From NCBI GenBank assembly GCA_964658655.1, contig CAZZZL010000013.1:1-64000 (forward strand): a DNA stretch of 64,000 bases, in the 5' to 3' direction. Origin of the DNA: G963692885 sp964658655 (GTDB lineage: Bacteria; Acidobacteriota; Terriglobia; Terriglobales; Acidobacteriaceae). The notes under the pieces were generated by a model. That model searched no databases. It was not told the origin of the DNA and was given only the letters and a program-made list of their open reading frames with translations. Positions 51,228 to 61,079 of this stretch are shown here, one piece after another. Position numbers and translations under genes: made by a program. Positions within the stretch are counted from its first letter, which is position 1, and every line of letters begins with the position of its first letter.

Positions 51228-52475
51228 CTACGGGTTGAACCGGTCCGGCCACCGCCAGCGCGAAAGCAGGTACGTCTTACCCGCCTCAAAGGCCTGCGCT
51301 AGTTTGTCCACCCGCACCTCAGCGGCCGCATCGGACATCGCGGCAACTTCCTTGGCATACGACGCCACCCACGCCAGGTAAATAGGAGCAAATGCGCCCA
51401 TCAGGTGGCTCCGACCCAGTGTCTTCAGGCGATGCGCCAGGGCAAAATCGTAGATGATGCGGACCCATAATTCGTCCGGCAGCTTGAACTGCTCCGGTGT
51501 GGCCCTCGTCATGCGCTTCAGTTCTAGCTGGGTCACCGGCGGCAGCACCAGCGACCACAGATCCTGCAAATTATTTGAGGCAAGCAAAAAGCTCTCCACC
51601 ATCGGTTTCGTATCGATAGGAGCAGCTCCCTGCCCATCTCCATCGTGGGCCGGGAACGGCTGACCCAGGGTCGGGATCGCCTGCGAGCCGCGGGTCCTCT
51701 GCCACACCGATGCGTTGGCCTCTATGTCCGAGAACAGCGGCCCCAGCACTTGCGTCAACACAGCGGCCAGGTCGACCCCCGCGGCAGTCCCTTCATGGCG
51801 CACGTTCACGTGAACCTGGCTGACTCTCTTCTCACGGATGGCAGCCTCCGTCGCCGGCCAGAACAGACTGTCGCCAGCCGTCTGCATCCGTCGTCCGGGG
51901 TGTTCGAAAATAGGGAGAAGACTTGCCGCCACTGCAAAATCCTGGGCCAGCGGATACCGCACCCGCTTGCCATAAAGCGCCCGCGTCAGCGGTGCCAGGA
52001 TGCCGGAATTCAGCAGGCCCTCAAAACGGCTTTGTGCATAAATCGGCATCACCAGTTCGGCACTGCCGCCAAGCACAGGCGCCGCCAGGCTTTCCACCGC
52101 ACCGTGCTCCAACGCTTCGAGATCAGAGTTCACGACAACACACGCCTTCGCGCCTGTCTTCTTGGCCAGTGCAAAGAGATTGTCGTACGTCGCGCCCGAC
52201 GTAAGCCAATAGGCGCCACTACCAGAAGCCGCCGCGACCTTGTAGGTCATCAGGCTGCCCTCCGCTCCTTCATCGTCAACCGGCTCCTGCATACCGGGAT
52301 AGGCAATGACCATGCGCAACCCGCTGCTGCTGGCCGCCGAAACACTCATCGCATGCGCTGCCGCATCGCGCAGACGCTCGACCTCGACTGCACCCGTTAC
52401 GCCGACGAGCACATCAATTCCGGCCGCCATCGTCCCCCCCTGCACAACATCCTCAACCGCGTCTGCTTTGGCCAT
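51228..52475 (-). CDS. GT-A-type glycosyltransferase of unknown acceptor, GlgE-cluster
   Basis: A 415-aa protein starting at ATG 52475 after AGGAA. It has a nucleotide-sugar transferase fold of the glucosyl/mannosyl-glycerate synthase-like kind: a core with VVVNSDLEAL (the DxD-like metal site is Asp in NSDLE), LAAPVLGGSAELVMPIYAQ, then LTRALYGKRVRYPLAQDF. The canonical N-terminal substrate loop differs from ordinary GT2 enzymes. It follows the TreS-maltokinase gene by 76 bp on the same strand, so it may be in the trehalose/alpha-glucan operon and make a primer or a compatible solute such as glucosylglycerate. Donor and acceptor cannot be read from sequence, so I leave the name open. Confidence 0.65.
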   Translation of the reverse strand: MAKADAVEDVVQGGTMAAGIDVLVGVTGAVEVERLRDAAAHAMSVSAASSSGLRMVIAYPGMQEPVDDEGAEGSLMTYKVAAASGSGAYWLTSGATYDNLFALAKKTGAKACVVVNSDLEALEHGAVESLAAPVLGGSAELVMPIYAQSRFEGLLNSGILAPLTRALYGKRVRYPLAQDFAVAASLLPIFEHPGRRMQTAGDSLFWPATEAAIREKRVSQVHVNVRHEGTAAGVDLAAVLTQVLGPLFSDIEANASVWQRTRGSQAIPTLGQPFPAHDGDGQGAAPIDTKPMVESFLLASNNLQDLWSLVLPPVTQLELKRMTRATPEQFKLPDELWVRIIYDFALAHRLKTLGRSHLMGAFAPIYLAWVASYAKEVAAMSDAAAEVRVDKLAQAFEAGKTYLLSRWRWPDRFNP

Positions 52476-52551
52476 TGTTGTTCCTGAGATGCCCTTCCCG
52501 CTCCCTAGACTTGCGTTGCCGACTCTGATTTCGCAACCGGACCGCTACCAC

Positions 52552-55500
52552 CTACATCGGTAATGCAAGAATGCCCGTAAGCGGGATGCGCACCCACGCC
52601 GGCCTATTGTTCAACTCATACACCAGCTCATAGAGAGCCTTGTCCAGTACGTACGCTTCAAGCAATTGCTGGAACGGACCAGCTTCCGGCGGCACGATCG
52701 CAACGCCCGCAACAGCTTGCCGATACGCACGTAGAAACTCGGCCGACACCGACTGCTCCCACAATCTTGCCCACGGTTCCAGCCGATCAAAATCGTTCGG
52801 ACGCCGCGTCGTGTACTTCATCAAGCCTGAGAACGCACAATAACTGAACGACCGCAGCATCCCGGCCACATCCTTCAGTGGCGATTGCTTGGCCCGTCGC
52901 TCCGCCAGCGTCCGTGCCGGCTCACCCTCGAAGTCCAGCAGCACGAAATCATTCTTTGCCCGCAGCACTTGCCCAAGATGGTAATCGCCATGGATACGTG
53001 TTCGCAGTGCGTGAATCTCGGCCGCTTCGATCTGTGAAAAACGTTCCAGCGCCAGCCGCTTCCTGCTCAACACCAGGCTGGCCAACTCCACGACATTATC
53101 CGGCAGCTTCACCAGGTTAGCTTTCAGTGCGTCGAACGCAGCCGTAGCGTGCTGCAACAAGTCAGCCTTCAGGTCGGCAAGGTCGTGCTCACGCAAAGGC
53201 TCGGGAGCGAATGCAGGATCCGCAGTTGGCCGCGCCAGTGCCAGGTGCAATTCGCCGGTCCGCTTGCCGAGCAGGGCCGCCGCCTCCAGGTATCCGCCAA
53301 CATACTCGCGTGCGAATGCCGACGTCGGCTGCTCGCTCAGCGCGACAAAATCAGCCGTCTGCGCAGGCATCTGCTCCGGTGGCAGGACGCGACCGCCGTT
53401 CTCTTCAAAGTAGCGATCGATCTCTTCGAGCGACCACTCCCATCCATCACCTTCATTCGCTACCAGACCCTGCAGCATGGCGAGTGTCGAGGGCTCCTGG
53501 TTATCGCCGGTCGGTACGTATTGAATGGAGCCGCCAAACGGAGCGATATGCTCAAAATGGGAAAACTCGGTCAGGTAATTGCCGATCTCCGTATCGGGAT
53601 TCGGGCCGGCCTGCTGTCGCCGAAATAGCTTCATGATCAGCTTGCTGCCGAAGATTACGTTGGTATTACTCTGCTCTGCCGAACTGCGCTTGGGCTGCAG
53701 CGATCCCTTCAGACCACCCTCCAGATCGACGAGCCGCGAACTCGCATTTCCGCGAATTACACCATTCGCCGTCTTGATCTCTGAACCGTCCTCGATCATC
53801 GCCAGCAGCGATCGGCTTGTCTCATCGTTGTACATGGCATCGTGCAGCAAACCTTTCTCAGCCGAGGTCATAATGTTGCTGAGAACCGCCTGCGGAAAGG
53901 CTTCGCAAATAGCATCGCTCGCAGAGCCCAGCGTCATGCAGAGTGGCACCAGGTACTGGTCGGGATCGCCGCCGGCATACTCGACCGCGACGATGGCCAG
54001 AGACACCGTGCCGTCTGCGAAGGGTGCCCAATCCAGCAGCGTCGTCTTGCGGATGCCGCGTGACTTGCCGCCAAACCAGCGCTGCTTTACCAGGAACTCC
54101 GGCAACAACCTGTTCTCGAGGTCCTGCCGTCCTTCGCCGAGAAACACAGCCTTCCAGTCCAACGCACTCGCCACCTGAAGTGAACGATCCGCCGGTCGTT
54201 CTACAGGTTCCTCCACTGCCTGTATGGATTGCAGCTCAAGCCAATAGAAGCCATACGGGGCCAGCGTTAACGGATAAAGATCCTTTGTAATCTTCGGGAA
54301 CTCGACATAGCCCAGCATCTCGATCGGCTGCAATCCCTCAAGGCCTTCGAGGTCCAGCTGCACCGGCTGCGCGAAACGTGACAAGTTTGCAACACACAGC
54401 ACTTTCTCGTCGCCGAGCTCGCGAACATACGCGAGAATCTTTCGATTTTCGGAGTTCAAGAACCGCAGCGTGCCGCGGCCAAAGACCTGGAAGAGTTTGC
54501 GCAGCGCGATCATGTTGCGCATCCAGCTCAGCAGCGAAGAAGGGTCGCTCTGCTGTGCCTCGACATTGATCGCTTCATAGCCCCACACCGGGTCCATGAT
54601 GACGGGTGAATACAGTTTCGCAGGCACCGCACGCGAGAAGCCCGCATTGCGGTCCCCGGTCCATTGCATCGGTGTACGTACACCGTTGCGGTCGCCCAGA
54701 TAGATGTTGTCGCCCATCCCGAGCTCGTCGCCGTAATACAAAATCGGCGTCCCTGGGAATGAAAACAGCAGGCTGTTCAGCAGCTCTATACGCCGTCGAT
54801 TGTTGTCGACCAGCGGCGCCAGTCTGCGACGGATGCCGATGTTGATCCGCATGCGTGGATCGGCGCTGTACGCCAGGTACATATAATCGCGCTCATCATC
54901 CGAGACCATCTCGAGCGTCAGCTCATCGTGGTTACGCAGAAAAATTCCCCACTGGCAGTTCTCAGGGATGTCCGGCGTCTGCGCCATGATGTCCGTAATC
55001 GGCAGGCGGTCTTCCTGGCGGAGTGCCATGTACATGCGCGGCATCAGCGGAAAATGGAAGGCCATGTGGCACTCATCGCCATCGCCGAAGTAAGGACGCA
55101 CATCTGCCGGCCACTGGTTGGCCTCGGCGAGAATCACGCGACCTTCGTACCCTTCATCGATCGCCGCGCGAATCTGCTTGATCGCCGCGTGCGTCTCCGG
55201 AAGATTTTCGCAGTTGGTGCCATCGCGTTCGACAAGGTATGGAATGGCATCCATGCGCAGACCATCGACGCCCATATCCAGCCAGTGCCGCATGATGTCG
55301 ATGACCGCTTCGACGACCACGGGGTTATCGAAATTTAAATCCGGCTGATGTGAAAAGAAGCGATGCCAGTAGTACTGCTGCGCCTCGGCATCCCACGTCC
55401 AGTTGGATTTCTCTGTATCGGTAAAGATGATGCGGGCGCCTTGGTACTTCGCGTCTGTATCGCTCCAGACGTAGTAGTCACGCTCGGGCGAACCCTTCGG

Positions 55501-55854
55501 CGCGCGCCTGGCTTTTTGAAACCACGGGTGTTGATCCGACGTGTGGTTAATGACCAGCTCGACCATCACCTGCATGTCGCGCTCATGCGCCGCGGCCAGA
55601 AACTCCTTGAAATCCGCCAGCGTTCCATAGCTTGGATTCACATCCAGGTAGTCCGAGATATCGTAGCCATCGTCCCGCAGCGGCGACGGGAAGAAAGGCA
55701 ACAGCCATAGGCACGTCACCCCGAGGTCCTGCAGATAATCGAGCTTCTGGATCAGTCCGCGAAAATCTCCGATGCCGTCATTGTTGCCGTCCATGAAGGC
55801 ACGTACATGCAGTTCGTAAATCACCGCATCTTTAAACCACAGTGGATCAGCCAT
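52552..55854 (-). CDS. treS: Trehalose synthase fused to maltokinase (TreS-Mak)
   Basis: An 1100-aa bifunctional protein. The N-terminal 600 residues are a GH13 trehalose synthase that interconverts trehalose and maltose: WFKDAVIYELHVRAF, nucleophile region GVDGLRMDAIPYL, acid Glu in VILAEANQW, and FLRNHDELTLEM. From about residue 610 a maltokinase follows, with IHGDYHLGQVL and LLDFEGEPART motifs, which phosphorylates maltose to maltose-1-phosphate for GlgE. I use the ATG at 55854; a TTG at 55965 that overlaps the glgE stop (TTGA) is also possible and would add 37 residues. The fusion keeps both steps of the GlgE pathway in one protein. Both active sites look intact. Confidence 0.93.
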   Translation of the reverse strand: MADPLWFKDAVIYELHVRAFMDGNNDGIGDFRGLIQKLDYLQDLGVTCLWLLPFFPSPLRDDGYDISDYLDVNPSYGTLADFKEFLAAAHERDMQVMVELVINHTSDQHPWFQKARRAPKGSPERDYYVWSDTDAKYQGARIIFTDTEKSNWTWDAEAQQYYWHRFFSHQPDLNFDNPVVVEAVIDIMRHWLDMGVDGLRMDAIPYLVERDGTNCENLPETHAAIKQIRAAIDEGYEGRVILAEANQWPADVRPYFGDGDECHMAFHFPLMPRMYMALRQEDRLPITDIMAQTPDIPENCQWGIFLRNHDELTLEMVSDDERDYMYLAYSADPRMRINIGIRRRLAPLVDNNRRRIELLNSLLFSFPGTPILYYGDELGMGDNIYLGDRNGVRTPMQWTGDRNAGFSRAVPAKLYSPVIMDPVWGYEAINVEAQQSDPSSLLSWMRNMIALRKLFQVFGRGTLRFLNSENRKILAYVRELGDEKVLCVANLSRFAQPVQLDLEGLEGLQPIEMLGYVEFPKITKDLYPLTLAPYGFYWLELQSIQAVEEPVERPADRSLQVASALDWKAVFLGEGRQDLENRLLPEFLVKQRWFGGKSRGIRKTTLLDWAPFADGTVSLAIVAVEYAGGDPDQYLVPLCMTLGSASDAICEAFPQAVLSNIMTSAEKGLLHDAMYNDETSRSLLAMIEDGSEIKTANGVIRGNASSRLVDLEGGLKGSLQPKRSSAEQSNTNVIFGSKLIMKLFRRQQAGPNPDTEIGNYLTEFSHFEHIAPFGGSIQYVPTGDNQEPSTLAMLQGLVANEGDGWEWSLEEIDRYFEENGGRVLPPEQMPAQTADFVALSEQPTSAFAREYVGGYLEAAALLGKRTGELHLALARPTADPAFAPEPLREHDLADLKADLLQHATAAFDALKANLVKLPDNVVELASLVLSRKRLALERFSQIEAAEIHALRTRIHGDYHLGQVLRAKNDFVLLDFEGEPARTLAERRAKQSPLKDVAGMLRSFSYCAFSGLMKYTTRRPNDFDRLEPWARLWEQSVSAEFLRAYRQAVAGVAIVPPEAGPFQQLLEAYVLDKALYELVYELNNRPAWVRIPLTGILALPM

Positions 55855-55961
55855 ACTTCCTGGCTGCTTGGCGCGGGATTGTTGTGCATTCTTTGCTATC
55901 TGTGCCAATTCATTCGCCTTTTGAGGAGCCTTTGTGGTCGTTACCGAGTCTGCCGTGGGCT

Positions 55962-58007
55962 TCAAACTATTTTCTCGATTACCAGTATGTGCGCAGGAAT
56001 GGTGTCCGGACGCAGCTCTACATAATTTCTGCTACCGCGCCATTCGTAGCTGGCGCCGGTCAATGCATCGTTCACGCGAAAGCGTTCGTCAGGACTCAGA
56101 CCAAGCGCATCGAGGTCCAGGTCAAGGAAACCCGACTGCACGTTATACGGATCGAGATTGACGATCGTCAGCACGACGTTCGACTCATCCTGCGTCGCTT
56201 TGCTGTAGGCGATGAGCATGGTGTTGTCGACCGCTTGGAACGTAAGGTTATTCGTCGTCTGCAAAGCACGATTGTCTTCGCGGGCCCGGTTCAACAGGGT
56301 GATCAGCGGCTTCAAACTGTTCGGATCATTGCGGTCCCACTGCTTGATCTCATACTTCTCCGAGTTCAGATACTCTTCGCTCTTCTCGCGGCGGAACGGC
56401 GTATTGTCGCCAAGCTCATATGCCGGCCCGTAGATACCATAGTTTGAAGAAAGCGTACCGGCAAGAATCAGTCGCGACTTGAACGCTGGCAACGCGCCCG
56501 TTTGCAGAATGCCCGGAAGAATATCCGGCGTGTTCGGCCAGAAGTTCGGCCGCAGGTAATCTTTCACGGAAGTTGTCGTAAGCTCGGTGAGATATTCCGT
56601 CAACTCCGCCTTGGTCTCGCGCCACGTAAAGTAGGTGTAGCTCTGCGAGTAGCCCAGCTTGGCCAGTCTCTGCATCACCCGCGGCCGTGTGAATGCTTCA
56701 GCCAGGAACAACGCATCTGGATACTCTGCCTTGACCTCCGCCACGCACCACTCCCAGAATGGAAATGCCTTGGTGTGCGGATTGTCCACGCGAAAGATGC
56801 GGACATCCTTCGCCGCCCAGAATGTGAAGACATTCTTCAATGCATCCCACAGCGCTTTCCAGTCACTCGATTCAAAATCGATCGGATAAATGTCCTGGTA
56901 CTTCTTCGGGGGATTTTCCGCATACTGGATGGACCCATCGGCCCGCTTCTTGAACCACTCGGGATGTTGCTTTACCCATGGATGATCCGGCGCACACTGG
57001 AAGGCAATGTCCATCGCCACTTCCATGCCCGCAGCCCTCACCTCACTCAGCAGGTATTCAAAATCCGCCATCGTACCCAGATCAGGGTGAAGTTCCGTGT
57101 GCCCGCCCTCCACAGCGCCAATGGCCCACGGACTGCCATGATCACCGTCAGCTGCTTCTGTCGTATTGTTCTTACCCTTGCGATACGCCACGCCGATGGG
57201 ATGGATTGGCGGCAGATACAGGACGTTGAAGCCCATCTCCGTCACGTAACTCAACTGCGCCGCGACATCGCGAAAATTCCCATGCCGGCCCGGCTCGAGC
57301 GACCACGATCGCGGAAACAGTTCATACCAGCTTGAGTAGCCGGCGCGCTCCCGATCTACCCAGATCTTCAAAACTTTCTCGTACGTCGTTTGCAGCGTCT
57401 TGTCCGGATAGAGATTCACCGTCTCGAGCACAGCCGGGTTGAGCGCCAGTTCCGTCGAAAGTTCATCGCGCAACAGCTTGGCCCAGGCCGCAAGCTGCTT
57501 CGCATCCTTGCCCTTCGCACGCTGCGCCGTTGCAGCGATCAGTAAAGCGCCTGTCTTCAACGGCAGCTCAAGATCCTGACCCGCTGCAATGCGCTTCTCC
57601 AGGTCACTGCGCCAAGTCTCGAAATGATCCACTTCGCCAGTGATCGTGAACTCGTAGTAACCCACCTGCGCTACCGGGAGCCGCGCCTGCCAACGATCAT
57701 TACCCAGCGGTGTCATCTCCTGCGCGGTCCAGGTCTTGTCCCCGGCACGACGATACAGAACGCGCGCCCGGACATGGTCATGCCCGTCGCCGAAGACATC
57801 GGCTTCCACAACCAGGTCCTGTCCCACCACGCCTTTTGCAGGAAACCGCCCACCATCGACCTGTGGCGTCACTCCTTCAATCACTACGCGCGCACGGCCC
57901 TCGGCCGGCTTCAGAATGGCTTCTTTGTGTGTCGCGCTTGGCTCCGCTGCCGCTGCGGTTTTACCTTTCGCAGGCTGGAAAGATGCCTGTTTTGTGATAC
58001 TTGGCAT
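55962..58007 (-). CDS. glgE: Alpha-1,4-glucan:maltose-1-phosphate maltosyltransferase GlgE
   Basis: A 681-aa cytoplasmic GH13 enzyme that extends alpha-glucan with maltose from maltose-1-phosphate. The ATG at 58007 follows AGGAGAA. The N-terminal beta domain (VVIEGVTPQVDGGRFPAKG) is followed by the GH13 barrel with YELFPRSWSLEPGRHGNF, the conserved VLYLPPIHPIG loop, DIAFQCAPDHPW, the nucleophile Asp in FRVDNPHTKAFPFWEW and the acid Glu in LFLAEAFTRP. These are the usual GlgE signatures. It is the first gene of a run followed by TreS-maltokinase and a glycosyltransferase, which supplies its donor. No glycogen-branching enzyme or phosphorylase lies in the window. Confidence 0.94.
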   Translation of the reverse strand: MPSITKQASFQPAKGKTAAAAEPSATHKEAILKPAEGRARVVIEGVTPQVDGGRFPAKGVVGQDLVVEADVFGDGHDHVRARVLYRRAGDKTWTAQEMTPLGNDRWQARLPVAQVGYYEFTITGEVDHFETWRSDLEKRIAAGQDLELPLKTGALLIAATAQRAKGKDAKQLAAWAKLLRDELSTELALNPAVLETVNLYPDKTLQTTYEKVLKIWVDRERAGYSSWYELFPRSWSLEPGRHGNFRDVAAQLSYVTEMGFNVLYLPPIHPIGVAYRKGKNNTTEAADGDHGSPWAIGAVEGGHTELHPDLGTMADFEYLLSEVRAAGMEVAMDIAFQCAPDHPWVKQHPEWFKKRADGSIQYAENPPKKYQDIYPIDFESSDWKALWDALKNVFTFWAAKDVRIFRVDNPHTKAFPFWEWCVAEVKAEYPDALFLAEAFTRPRVMQRLAKLGYSQSYTYFTWRETKAELTEYLTELTTTSVKDYLRPNFWPNTPDILPGILQTGALPAFKSRLILAGTLSSNYGIYGPAYELGDNTPFRREKSEEYLNSEKYEIKQWDRNDPNSLKPLITLLNRAREDNRALQTTNNLTFQAVDNTMLIAYSKATQDESNVVLTIVNLDPYNVQSGFLDLDLDALGLSPDERFRVNDALTGASYEWRGSRNYVELRPDTIPAHILVIEKIV

Positions 58008-58374
58008 TCGCTATGCTTCTCCTGACTCTGGTCAAAAAATGGGTCTTGCAAAAGGCAGTCTCTTCGAAAGCGAAAACTGCAGGCTAACGCAACCTTGCCA
58101 CGCACTTGGGAAGATGCGGATTCTCTGGCTCACGATCACTTTCTGTCTGGATTGGTCAGATTGTCGCCACTGGTTCCCCTGGCACCGCCGCGCGCTCGAG
58201 CCGGAAACGACCATCCGTGCCTTCATGCTACCTGCGTTACTACCGGATATTTCCGCCGTTCCATCGCACATCCAGCCGCTCACAAAATGCCTTGCAAAAC
58301 GTCAGATCAAGGTGGCATCTTAAGTTTGCCCGCACGGTGTCTCTTTCTTCACGCCGGTAGCCGGGAGGTGGATT
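58008..58374. other. Divergent intergenic interval upstream of glgE
   Basis: No convincing gene in 367 bases. It holds the glgE ribosome site and the promoters of glgE and the DUF4262-like gene. The plus-strand gene is preceded by GGGAGGTGG (58360-58368), a strong ribosome site. Confidence 0.45.
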
Positions 58375-58959
58375 ATGGCCGTTGTCGACACGCACGTTAC
58401 GACCCCTGTACTCCCGGCCCCCCAACTCGTTCCTCACAGCCAGCCTAAAGCCTCGGTGCACGGTTTTGCCACGCGACGGGTCGTCCATGCCCAGTCTGAA
58501 GATGGCCTGCTTACGTGGTCCTACACGAGCGGTCTTAGCGAAGCCTTTCACCACCCCGAATTCCTGCTGACCGGTCTGGACAACTTCCTCGCAGAATCCG
58601 TCCTCACTCAGTTGATTGCCCTGGTCGCAAAAGGTCATGTCTTTACCGAAACTTCAACGGAGCGCGACCTTCTCCATCGTCTTACCTGTGCCTTCCGCGA
58701 AGTCCCTGAAGCAATGGCTTCCATCCTGATGCCTATAGCTCACACCGGTCTGGGCGGCGAGCATGTTAGCGTTCTGCAGTGCATCTATCCCGACAACAAG
58801 AACCGCCTGCCCTGGCACTTCGGATACAACAACAGTTGGCATGACGTTCAGCCGATTTTCAATTTCGAGGCGCCGCTCACGAAGGTCGAAATCAACCTGC
58901 TGCAGGCCGCCGCGGGCATTCATTCCACTCCAGCACAGCACAGAATCGCCGAACTCTAA
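58375..58959 (+). CDS. DUF4262-like protein of unknown function
   Basis: A 194-aa protein. The ATG at 58375 follows GGGAGG. A proline-rich start is followed by a domain that resembles DUF4262: LLTWSYTSGLSEAFHHPEFL, then LTGLDNFLAESVLTQLIALVAKGH. Later segments (AFREVPEAMASILMPIAHTG, RLPWHFGYNNSWHDVQPIF) fit the C-terminal half of that family. No signal peptide or membrane helix is visible. The family has no established function. It converges with the flavoprotein gene 23 bp away. Assignment to DUF4262 is by eye and moderately secure. Confidence 0.65.
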   Translation: MAVVDTHVTTPVLPAPQLVPHSQPKASVHGFATRRVVHAQSEDGLLTWSYTSGLSEAFHHPEFLLTGLDNFLAESVLTQLIALVAKGHVFTETSTERDLLHRLTCAFREVPEAMASILMPIAHTGLGGEHVSVLQCIYPDNKNRLPWHFGYNNSWHDVQPIFNFEAPLTKVEINLLQAAAGIHSTPAQHRIAEL

Positions 58960-58982
58960 TCGGCCGTTTCGTCACCCGTGGT

Positions 58983-60380
58983 CTACTGCCCGTCAGTGAA
59001 GCTGCTGAAAAGATTGTTGAGCGATTCGGAATAAAGTGGATGCGCGAAAATTCCATCACGCAGCGCTGAATACTTCAGCCCGCCCATCATCGCGATCTCA
59101 ATCATCGACATGATCTCGCCCCCATCCTCGCCCAGCACTGCCGCGCCCAGGATGAGCTCAGTCTCCGGATCGACCATGGCCTTGATGAAGCCGCCTGTCC
59201 GGCTCATCTCCATCGCACGCGCAACCGAGGTCATCGGCATCTTCGCAAGCCGATATTTCGTGCCCTGCTTCTTCAGATCCTTTTCGCTCGCGCCAATCCG
59301 TCCCAGCTGTGGATCGATGAACACCGTGTACGGCAAAGGTCGGCCCTCGACGCTGCGGTTTCCGCCTTCGATCAGGTTGGTCTTCAACACGCGATAGTCG
59401 TCATAGGAGATATGAGTAAAGGCCGGGCCGCCCTTCACGTCGCCAACTGCATACACGCCTTGGGCGCTCGTCTCCAGCCTGTCATTCACCCGGATAAAGC
59501 CTCTCTCATCCAACTTGACGCCCGCCGCCTTCAGGTTTAACCCGTCCGTGTTCGGCTTGCGCCCAGTCGCAACCAGCAGGTGAGACCCTTCGACGCGTGG
59601 CGTGCTCCCGCCGATCGTCACCGTCAGACTCAATCCGTTCACGGTCTTCTGGACTGCATCGGCTTTCGCGCCGAGCAGGATTTCCAGACCCTCCTCGCGC
59701 AGGATCTTCGCTACCTCTTCCGCAATGTCCGCGTCCTCGATCGGCAGCAGCTGGTCGGAATTCTGGATCACCGTCACCTTGCTGCCGAAGCGATGAAACA
59801 TCTGCGCAAACTCGAGGCCGATGTAGCCTCCGCCCAGCACCAGCAGATGCTCCGGCACAACATCCAGCTCCATCACGCTGGCATTGTCGAGACAGTCGAT
59901 CTGCTCAATTCCGGCCACTTTGGGAATCGCCGCCGACAGGCCTGTATCAATCACGACGACGTCAGCCGTCAGCGTCCGTTCGCCGCCGGCATTCAACCTC
60001 ACCGCGACCAGCTTCGGACCGGCGAACGAACCTACGCCGCGGATCAGCTCCACGTGCTCGGCCTTGGTCAGCCGCTTCTCGCTGCCCTCACGCCAGCTCT
60101 TGACCATGGCGCGCTTGCGTTCGCGCACCTTCGGCATGTCCACCTTCACCTCGCCCACGCCGACGCCATAGTCCGCTCCCCGACGCGCCAGGTAGGCCAC
60201 CTCTGCGCTCGCGACCATCGTCTTGGTGGGCGTGCAGCCGTAGTTCACACAAGTCCCGCCAACAGCGGCACGTTCGATCAGCGCGACGGTCTTTCCTTTG
60301 GCGGAGTAGGCCGCGGCCAGCGGATTCCCTGCCTGTCCTGAACCCAGAATAATGACGTCGAATTTCTCTGCTGCGGACAT
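58983..60380 (-). CDS. FAD-dependent pyridine nucleotide-disulfide oxidoreductase (mercuric reductase-like)
   Basis: A 465-aa flavoprotein of the lipoamide dehydrogenase/mercuric reductase family. The ATG at 60380 follows GGGGAGAA. The FAD loop VIILGSGQAGNPLA, redox Cys44/Cys49 in GGTCVNYGCTPTK, the second Rossmann motif LLVLGGGYIGLEFAQMF, and the FAD-binding VYAVGDVKGGPAFTH are present. The C-terminal HPLYSESLNNL supplies the catalytic His/Glu pair of the dimerisation domain. It lacks a heavy-metal-binding N-terminal domain and the Cys pair at the C-terminus, so Hg(II) reduction is not certain and general disulfide or quinone reduction is possible. The gene stands alone. Confidence 0.88.
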   Translation of the reverse strand: MSAAEKFDVIILGSGQAGNPLAAAYSAKGKTVALIERAAVGGTCVNYGCTPTKTMVASAEVAYLARRGADYGVGVGEVKVDMPKVRERKRAMVKSWREGSEKRLTKAEHVELIRGVGSFAGPKLVAVRLNAGGERTLTADVVVIDTGLSAAIPKVAGIEQIDCLDNASVMELDVVPEHLLVLGGGYIGLEFAQMFHRFGSKVTVIQNSDQLLPIEDADIAEEVAKILREEGLEILLGAKADAVQKTVNGLSLTVTIGGSTPRVEGSHLLVATGRKPNTDGLNLKAAGVKLDERGFIRVNDRLETSAQGVYAVGDVKGGPAFTHISYDDYRVLKTNLIEGGNRSVEGRPLPYTVFIDPQLGRIGASEKDLKKQGTKYRLAKMPMTSVARAMEMSRTGGFIKAMVDPETELILGAAVLGEDGGEIMSMIEIAMMGGLKYSALRDGIFAHPLYSESLNNLFSSFTDGQ

Positions 60381-60481
60381 GCTTCTCCCCTTGGTCTCCA
60401 GCTGCACCATCGATCGGGCAGCCTGCGGTAGGATGCAGATCGATTGCCGGGCAATGGCCCCGATCTCGGGATGCTACACGT

Positions 60482-60967
60482 CTAGCTCAATGGCGCGACA
60501 TGCGAAACCACCAGGAACGCCACTATGATCGCAATCACATCTTCAATCAATGCAACCGGCAGGTCCTTCAACTTGCCGTTCGCCGTCAGGGAGTGCCTCA
60601 CGGAGTAGCCGCCATACGTGCCGGCCAGTGCGCCGAGTATGCCGACAATGACCGCCAGCCCCACCCCTGCGCCCGCACTCACCGCCAGCGCCGCTGCGCA
60701 TCCGCCACCGAACAGGACACGGGCAATCAATCCCGGCGGTGCCGTACGGGCCGGCGTCTTCGGCAGCTTGTCGGCGACCAGTTCTCCCAGCGCAAACAGG
60801 GTGAACACGATCAACGTAATGATGGAACCGATAAACGCAAGCCTGGTCCCGCCGAAGTGCAGCCAACCCAGGTGTGCACCCCATGCGACTGCCGCCGGTG
60901 CCATCATCGAGCGGAGTCCGCAGACCACGCCAATCAGGAAAAACAGTATCAAAAGATTCGTGAGCAT
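60482..60967 (-). CDS. DUF4126 family membrane protein
   Basis: A 161-aa integral membrane protein. The ATG at 60967 follows AGAGAGG; the open frame extends 9 codons further upstream. About four hydrophobic helices are visible (TNLLILFFLIGVVCGLRSMM, LAFIGSIITLIVFTLFALGE, GVGLAVIVGILGALAGTYGGY, ALIEDVIAIIVAFLVV). The GLRSMMAPAAVAW and LVADKLPKTPARTAPPGLIAR motifs fit DUF4126. The family has no established function. It lies 102 bp downstream of the flavoprotein start, on the same strand. Confidence 0.82.
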   Translation of the reverse strand: MLTNLLILFFLIGVVCGLRSMMAPAAVAWGAHLGWLHFGGTRLAFIGSIITLIVFTLFALGELVADKLPKTPARTAPPGLIARVLFGGGCAAALAVSAGAGVGLAVIVGILGALAGTYGGYSVRHSLTANGKLKDLPVALIEDVIAIIVAFLVVSHVAPLS

Positions 60968-61079
60968 AAGGCCTCTCTGAAAGTGAGTGTGCATCAGGCC
61001 TGGATGATCTCCCGGCCTCGAAACGCATGCTGCGGTCCCGATATCAGTCCCGGTTCATATTTCTCTTGAGGAGTAACGC

